From Choanephora cucurbitarum (taxonomy: Eukaryota > Mucoromycota > Mucoromycetes > Mucorales > Choanephoraceae), in contig JAIWNI010000010.1 of NCBI GenBank assembly GCA_025331435.1, positions 186,001 to 250,000 of the forward strand: a stretch of 64,000 nt of DNA, in the 5' to 3' direction. Below are positions 57,172 through 64,000 of the stretch, one piece after another. Numbering within the stretch: the first letter of the stretch is position 1; each line of letters begins with the position of its first letter. Made by a program: the position numbers and the translations under genes. A model generated the notes under the pieces. That model was not told the origin of the DNA. It ran no database searches and saw nothing but the letters and a program-made list of their open reading frames with translations.

Positions 57172-60100
57172 ATGGCATATGAAAGCCAAGCACCTCCCTT
57201 GCAGTCAGATTACTATGGACATGACTGGCCGATGGACAAGGTGATTCGTTGGCTTGATGCAAACGACTTCAAAGCTGTCATCGAAGTGTTTCGAGGTATC
57301 ATCTCTCTCACATTAACTGTTTCTACATTAGCTAACTCAACACTTTTTTTGAACAGCAAACCATATTTGTGGCAAGGTGTTTTTAGACCTTAGCTTACCA
57401 TTTTTGATGTCATTACCAAACGAAATATCACTTTCCTATAGCGAAAAGCGTAGACTAGTACATGCTGTTAGGGCACTAAAAGCAGTAATAATCCACCCCA
57501 TATCCTTATAGGTACATGACACTGACAATTGTTTTATTTTTAGAACGATGAACAACAATCATATCAGCAGCAGCCGTACTACAATTACCCATCACGTACA
57601 CAACCAAATGTAAACAACAATGGTAGTATCAATGCTCGCTACAATACAAATTCCCGGTATCACCCTCATACACATCGTCGTCAGCCTTCAGACTCTTCTG
57701 TTCCACTTATACCCGAGAGAACCTCGTCTAATAATGAGCAAGTGCTAGATTGGATGAAGACATTTATACCTTCACGCACCTTTGTAGCTCCCAATGTTAC
57801 AGCCGGGAGAAATGCAGCCATGACAAATGCTGGACTTGCTAATAACACCATCAACGCTAATACAATCAATAGCGCCAGTATGACAAGCAGCAGTCGATAT
57901 CCGATTAATGCAAACACACTAAATGCTCGACATAATCCTAATGGCACCAATAGCCCTCGAACAGCTGAAATTGACGGTGCATGGAAGTTTGTCAGGCGAA
58001 GACCGCCTGTAGCTTCTGCTAAACACATGGTAAGTCATTGTTGGATTGAAGTAAGAATAACAATTCAGGGGCTAAATTTTAACAATAGGATCATCCAGTG
58101 CCATTGCCACCACAACCACCGCAACAGAATATTCATGTCACCAAAGACTCAGATACATTTCACAGTCTTCAAGTATCAGGCATGCATGATCCTCGCTTAA
58201 TTAAGAACGCGATACTGAGGAAGTTGGGTCTTGAAGGCAGTTGTGAGCGATATTTGTTTTATCATGAAAACGGAAAGAATTCAGGTATGTTTGCGTTAGG
58301 TTGACACATACATATAGTTAAAAATCAAATTTGTTTTCGGAAAGTAGTGCCTTTGACAGACAATGAGCTTTCGCATCTCTGTCAAATATCAGATCATACA
58401 GCTACCAATCGCATTTTAGTTAAGCCAGTCAAAAGTGAGAGTAAGCCATTGGAGCGTTATCGATCATATACACAAGATGGTACCACTTTCCAAGATTTTG
58501 CAGTGCAAGGAACAGGCTATACAAGGTAAGTCTTGGTTAGTATAATCACTTTGGCCCCTAAACTCTTCTCTCTTTTGTCTTTTTTATAGACGCTATTATC
58601 CAGAGCCAACTCGTTCGATGAGTACAAGCTACAACGTAAAGCAAGAAATGAGTACCAATCGACCCCTTTCCAATACCAGTACGATTCCGCTTGTGGATGG
58701 AAACAATCGAATTGCCTATTCACCTCAAGAAGAAAATAACGAGCGTCCTTACTTTGACCGCACACGTAAGGCATCAATGGATGTGACAGATGAAATGGGT
58801 CGGTTACGCACCAGTAAACCATCTCTGCATCGAAGTACTGCTTCTGCTTCCTCAATTGATATCGGTCATCAATCCAACAATGGATTATGGCCTGTGCATC
58901 AAGAAGCTTCTACTATCTCTTCTCCATCTTCCACCTCATCACAGGTGCGTGAGGTTTCCAAGCCTTCGGTATCACTCTGGGCAGTGCCTCCTCAAGCACA
59001 GCCTACTACCTCCAAGAGCGAGTCAACAAAGGAGTCTGTGTCACTCTGGGCAGTGCCTCCCCAACAGCAACAACCTCAATCAGTTGCTTCAAAAAGCGAA
59101 TCACATAAGGATCCTCCTTCACTTTGGGCAGTGCCCCCTTCTGTTCCTCAAAGTGAACATACCAAGAAGGAGCAAGTATCTTTATGGGCAGTGCCACCCA
59201 CACATACATCGCAAAATGAACCTCCAAAGAAAGAAACAGTTTCACTCTGGGCAGTGCCGCCTTCTTCTTCACCATCCAACACACCTAACCCATCTTCTTC
59301 ATCGCAATCTTCCTCTACACCTTCACCAAAGCTTGTCAAGAAGGAGTCGCCTTCACTCTGGGCTGTACCACCTCAACTTCAACCATCCAAAAGCGAGACA
59401 GCCAAAGAACCTGCATCTCTCTGGGCTGTCGCCCCACAGCAACCTCAAATGCAACCATCTAAGAGTGAGACGACTAAAGAGCCACCTTCACTCTGGGCTG
59501 TGGCTCCCCAACCCACTTCTTCTAAGAGCGAAATGACCAAGGAGCCTGCATCTCTTTGGGCCGTTCCTCCACAACAGCCTCAACCTCAGTCATCCAAAAG
59601 TGAATCCACCAAGAAAGATAATGTGTCCTTATGGGCTGTTGCACCACAATCTTCAAAAAGCGAAGGGACAGGCAATATTCATGCTAGTCATGGTCAGTCA
59701 GCAAAGCTAGGAAATGTAGATGAAGATTCCAACGAAGACAAACAAGAGGACGAGGAAGAGAAAGAAAGGGAGAAACAATATCTCTTGGAGACAAACAACG
59801 GAGAAAAAGAACAGACACAAGAGGATGAAAACGGGCTCACATTTGGATCTGAAAACCTCGACTTGCATCCGAGTATCATGAACAACAAGAAATCCAATGG
59901 ACGTGGTGTCGAATTTGCTAGTAGTTTGGTTGTAGATCACGATGACAACGAAAGTGTAGTGAGCGCACCAGCCGTAGAAGAAGGCATCGAAAATCATCCT
60001 GGCGAGCTCTCATCGTCACCTTCTCCCCCACCTTCGCTTATCATAGATCGTCATCCTCAATCAGCGCAACAATTGACAATTGATACTTCTTCCTCAGATG

Positions 60101-61682
60101 ATCGCAGCACAACGCCTTTATCTTCTCCTTCTGCTGCAACAAGCGATGAAGAGAATTGGGCACAGCGTCCTACTGTAGAGCGTCTTTACAAGAACATCGA
60201 CAAATATTTGCCTGGTCATGACTTGGATAAGGAAATTATTGTAGATGCACCTCAACCTGTGCCTTCATCCTCAAGCACAACCACTAGCTCTACTTCACAA
60301 AGCGCAGCCCATGTTAATAACCAAGCGGTCACTAGTATGTCCGGCGTTGATGGCGCAACAATGGTAACCGCATTACCACCTGGACGACGACTTGGTGCTC
60401 ATAAGAAGTCAATTCGTTATGTGGCCAATGAAGCACATCGTAACTGGAGAAATGCAGTAAACGTCATTCGAGCCAACAACAACTTGATGCGTCGCCGTAG
60501 CACAAAGATGTGGCACCGAGCAGTGGAACAAGTAAAACCAGGCATGAAGCCTATTGTCCAGTCTTCTGACAACAGCAAGCCCAAGTCCAGGAAACTGCAG
60601 TGGATTCGTGGTGAGCTGATTGGTAAAGGCTCGTTTGGTCGTGTTTATCATGCTTTGAACGTTGAGGCAGGTGAATGGATTGCTGTCAAACAGGTGGATC
60701 TACCAACAACAAGAGCAGATTATGCCAATCCTCAGTTACGAGAAATGAAAGATGCCTTGTTCCGAGAAATTTCTTTATTGGAAGATCTGGATAACGAGTA
60801 TATTGTACAATACCTTGGTTATGATGTGGATGAAGAAGAAGGACATATCAATATCTTTTTGGAGTATGTACCTGGTGGCAGTATAGCCTCCTGTTTAAGC
60901 AAGACAGGTCAGTTTGAAGAGCCTCTTGTCCGTTTCTTGACACAACAAATCTTGATGGGTTTGGCCTACCTCCATAATCGCAATATTTTGCATAGAGTAA
61001 GCTGGATTTGTTTGAATTATCTACATTATCTAACAAAAGAAATTTTGAATGTATAGGATATCAAGGCAGGCAACATCCTGTTAGATCAGAACGGTGTTTG
61101 TAAAATCACTGATTTTGGTTTGTCCAAGCTGAGTGGGCAAGAAAAAGCATATGATCCTCATTCAAACAATTCTGTTATGCGTGGTACTGTGTTCTGGATG
61201 GCACCCGAAGTAGTCAAAGGAACAAACTACAACGCTAAGGTGGATATTTGGAGTTTGGGCTGTACAGTGATTGAGATGCTAACAGGCAATCATCCTTGGC
61301 TTGACCTGAATATGCTGGCAGCACTCTACAGTCTTGGCAAATACCAAGCGCCCCCTATTCCTGAAGACCTTAATGATGATGCCAAAGACTTCCTCTCTAA
61401 ATGCTTTACCATGTAAGTACTTCCTGATAGAAAGCTAAGTTCAATTCACCCTTACTTAAATTATGTATAGCAATCCAGAAGATAGACCAACTGCAGAACA
61501 GCTATTGAACCATCCATTTGTTCAGCCTGATCCTACATTTGAATTTAAGGTAAAGGAAAACAACATCTCAACTCTCTAACAATGTACTAATACAATGTAC
61601 GACATAGAAATACATGAAAAAGGCAGAAATAGAAAGAAGAGCCTCTAAAAGATTACAACTCGCTTCCGGCAAGGAGCTTTAA
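57172..61682 (+). CDS. MAP kinase kinase kinase, Bck1-like (STE11 family), with SLWAVPP repeats
   Basis: Nine exons: 57172-57295, 57357-57484, 57544-58029, 58089-58284, 58348-58525, 58590-60996, 61057-61412, 61471-61549, 61608-61682; 1342 residues. Residues about 18-90 look like a SAM-type helical module (MDKVIRWLDANDFKAVIEVF). About 255-345 is a Ras-association/Byr2-type region (HDPRLIKNAILRKLGLEGS). About 498-725 carry ten SLWAV(P/A)P units. The kinase domain, about 1043-1310, has GKGSFGRVYHALN, IAVKQVD, HRDIKAGNILLD (completed across an intron), DFGLSKLSG, GTVFWMAPEVV and DIWSLGCTVIEML. Similarity is highest to Bck1 of the cell-wall integrity pathway. Exon 5 has two in-frame acceptors three bases apart (58345 or 58348), changing one Val. 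Confidence 0.92.
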
Positions 61683-61914
61683 TACAATGTAGCATACTAC
61701 AAGAATACATATACACATACACACATTTATACAAATTTGCAAAATTCACCCACTTAATTTCATCTATGCATATCCATTCTCATCAATATTTCCCGTGCCA
61801 TTTCCCTTATTACTTTCAAGCCCATTTAATACACATAAAAAAAAAAGAAATCCATTGTATATTAAAGAAAAAAAAAGTTCAAATGAGTAAAAAAATATAC
61901 TTTTTTCTTGATTA

Positions 61915-62667
61915 TTATGATCTAAACAGCCTTCCTAAGCTTGAACGATGATTATGATGATTATAGGGATAGTATCCATTGAAATTATCGTAGGGCTGCA
62001 TTAACCTTTGATCTTTTAGCATACCGTATCGTCCAAAGTAAGGATCAGACTGATAATAGGATTGCGGGCCATCTTGATAGAAAGGATATGCGTTATATTG
62101 TCTATGGTGTGGCATATAGTTGCTATTACTATTTCCATTATGGTTACCATAAGGATATGTATGTGGACCGTTTTGCTGATATTGATTATAGCCAACCAAG
62201 TCGCTCATAGCATGAGTGGCAGCACCTGCCATAGCATCGATAAAAGGATACATCACATGATTTCTTATTCCTTCTTGCATATACCCATAAGGGCGATTCC
62301 CTGAAGAAAAGAATTGACTCCCCGGTAAAGAGTTACGACGCTGGCGACGTGGTTCATCATACTGAGGTCTGAGAAAAGAAGACAAACTTCGAACCCGATT
62401 TAGGCGATCAGGTTGATTTTGAAACAGCTTTGTTTGATCCTCCATGTAATGCCGGTGCTTTGAACGCTTCCAAAAAGAGCTTTTCTTCTGATGCTCATAA
62501 TCTTGATGAGGTACCCCATTAACATCATTAAGCCAATTCCTAACCTGATCGTTTCTCTGCTGCCTCCAATTGACATCACTCGACCTCATAGCGTCGTCGT
62601 AATCCGAGTATTGATCTTGGTTACTGTAGTGATGGCCAGTCAGATAATGCTTGATACTATTTAACAT
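61915..62667 (-). CDS. Hypothetical Tyr/Asn/His-rich protein
   Basis: Single-exon frame of 250 residues on the minus strand, no family recognised. The N-terminal half is charged (WRQQRNDQVRNWLND, KRSKHRHY) with basic Ser sites (RVRSLSSFLRP and RRQRRNSLPGS), which fit AGC/PKA-type or 14-3-3 targets. A short helical stretch HVMYPFIDAMAGAATHAMSD lies in the middle. The C-terminal 100 residues are Tyr/Asn/Gln/His-rich (NQYQQNGPHTYPYGNHNGNS, GYYPYNHHNHR), prion-like in composition. Length and non-random composition support a real gene. It is convergent with the MAPKKK, 232 bp apart. Confidence 0.65.
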   Translation of the reverse strand: MLNSIKHYLTGHHYSNQDQYSDYDDAMRSSDVNWRQQRNDQVRNWLNDVNGVPHQDYEHQKKSSFWKRSKHRHYMEDQTKLFQNQPDRLNRVRSLSSFLRPQYDEPRRQRRNSLPGSQFFSSGNRPYGYMQEGIRNHVMYPFIDAMAGAATHAMSDLVGYNQYQQNGPHTYPYGNHNGNSNSNYMPHHRQYNAYPFYQDGPQSYYQSDPYFGRYGMLKDQRLMQPYDNFNGYYPYNHHNHRSSLGRLFRS

Positions 62668-64000
62668 TTAAATTTATAAACCGATTGTTTTTGATGAAAA
62701 GAATAAAACGAGAAAGGAAGAAAAAGAAAAGAAAAGCAATCTATATTTTTTCTTTAAGGTGATATCATGCACTTTTAGCTACTTGGTATGTGCGCATCGT
62801 TTATGCTATTCATGGTAGGACAGCAACCAACGCCACAAGACTTCACGTAGATGCGATTCTTCAGCCAATCAGATACAAAAGGAAAAATTTGTACATTACA
62901 CAGCTACCCAAGAAGGTCTAAGCACTTTTACGTTTCTTTCTGTCTAGCTGAACACAGAGGTGACAAAGAACTTGATATGAGGTATTAAGCTCTTATGACG
63001 TCTTTCTTACTCTTATTCTTGTAGTGGGGTTTTTATGCTCGTAAACAATCAGTTTAAATTGCTCATCATCCCCCTTCTCCTCTTTCCTCCCTTTTCAACG
63101 CTCACAAGACCATTTCAGGGCTTGTTCTGGTCTGAAGCAAGCCATGCTGTAGTTCAACATATTAATAGACATTATAGCTGTTTTGCGAAAGAGTTGAGCC
63201 GACGATTTATCTGAATCAAGTAAAAAAAAAGCAAGACCAAATTTCTGAGATATTTAAGAAGAACTTCTATTCATCATGGATGACTGATTAAGCCAAGTCA
63301 TTTGTGGTTGCTCATGTTCTGTTTGTGCTGATTGAATACTTGATAGTGTCAGCTTGTCTTAGACATTGTTGCTTCCTATCAGGACTCAATCAATTTTAGT
63401 TTATACTAGTCATATGCTGAGTCAACGAGAACTAAAGAGGCCTTTATCGATGATCAAATAAAGAGTCAAAAGGCCCACGCTTACAACAATAAAATCAGCT
63501 CATGATGTTTAGCAACAGCTAGTCTCTTCTAAAGTTAGAATACTGTAATTCTATTTACATCTAATTGTGGTCAATAAACATCATTCCCTTACTTGCATAT
63601 ATAGACGAATTAGCAGCAACACAATGTACTGGTGTAAGTCATATTAGATAATGACTGACAATCTATAATTATCTTTGAAAGTATTAGACTTTTGAATCTC
63701 AAGATATAATCGATTTCAAATCTAAAAATTCGTCTTAGCTGTCCAAAGTAACACCTGATAGTCATGACAACAAGGATATGCTCAGTTACTACCATACACG
63801 GCCATGATCCGCTCTATCCGAAACTTTTGACACATAAAAAACATAAGAGTATTGATTGAACAGAATGCCAATAAGCAATTGGAAATATGATTCTTTGTTT
63901 TATACAGCATCTCACTCATGAGATATTAATAGCTATAAACTGCTTCTTAAGAGAAGGTATGATAGTCTTAACAACAAACAGAATTTCTTAGATCTAATTT
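62668..64000. other. Terminal intergenic region
   Basis: 1.3 kb to the window end, AT-rich, with no open frame above 61 codons and no recognisable RNA gene or repeat. The part nearest 62667 is the leader of the hypothetical gene. Confidence 0.5.

Overview
The window looks like nuclear DNA of an early-diverging fungus, most likely Mucoromycota (Mucorales). I infer this from compact AT-rich intergenic DNA, many short GT-AG introns (mostly 45-75 nt), and a gene set typical of that group: a chitin deacetylase with a GPI-type tail, an MT-A70 methyltransferase, an APSES regulator, a Bck1-like MAPKKK and a two-finger GATA factor. All gene models use the standard code. Splice sites were assigned by eye from reading-frame continuity and family similarity.

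Layout. 1-4440: 5'-truncated sulfite reductase beta subunit. 5.0-7.0 kb: a membrane-anchored RlpA-like/expansin-like protein and mitochondrial acyl carrier protein. 9.0-12.9 kb: a divergent RWDD2-like/VPS33 pair. 13.4-18.7 kb: GATA factor, ELMO-domain protein divergent from a small UIM protein, and an APSES factor. 18.7-22.8 kb: a 4-kb gene-poor stretch. 22.8-27.1 kb: carnitine acetyltransferase convergent with a Myb + C2H2 factor. 28.9-34.6 kb: ARP1, an FHIP-like protein, a Kre9/KNH-like secreted protein and TMEM42-like protein. 34.7-38.3 kb: a decayed Mutator-like transposase facing a broken ORF of unknown function. 38.3-40.7 kb: gene-poor. 40.7-44.8 kb: a small unknown protein, an FG nucleoporin (Nup54/57) and an MT-A70 methyltransferase. 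44.9-46.1 kb: a (TC)56 microsatellite and a ~0.9-kb element with ~172-bp inverted termini. 46.4-54.8 kb: MLH1, calmodulin, a bifunctional thiamin enzyme (THI20 type) and chitin deacetylase. 57.2-62.7 kb: the MAPKKK and an unknown low-complexity protein. 62.7-64.0 kb: no gene seen.

How the genes relate. Most are unlinked housekeeping genes. Some share cell biology: ARP1 (dynactin), the FHIP-like protein (Hook-FTS cargo adaptor) and VPS33 (HOPS/CORVET) all serve endosome and vacuole transport. The Bck1-like kinase, chitin deacetylase, KNH-like and expansin-like proteins concern the cell wall. Calmodulin and the Crz1-like zinc-finger/Myb factor could both belong to Ca2+ signalling. The least explained parts are the transposon and pseudogene cluster at 34.7-38.3 kb and the inverted-repeat element at 45.2-46.1 kb.
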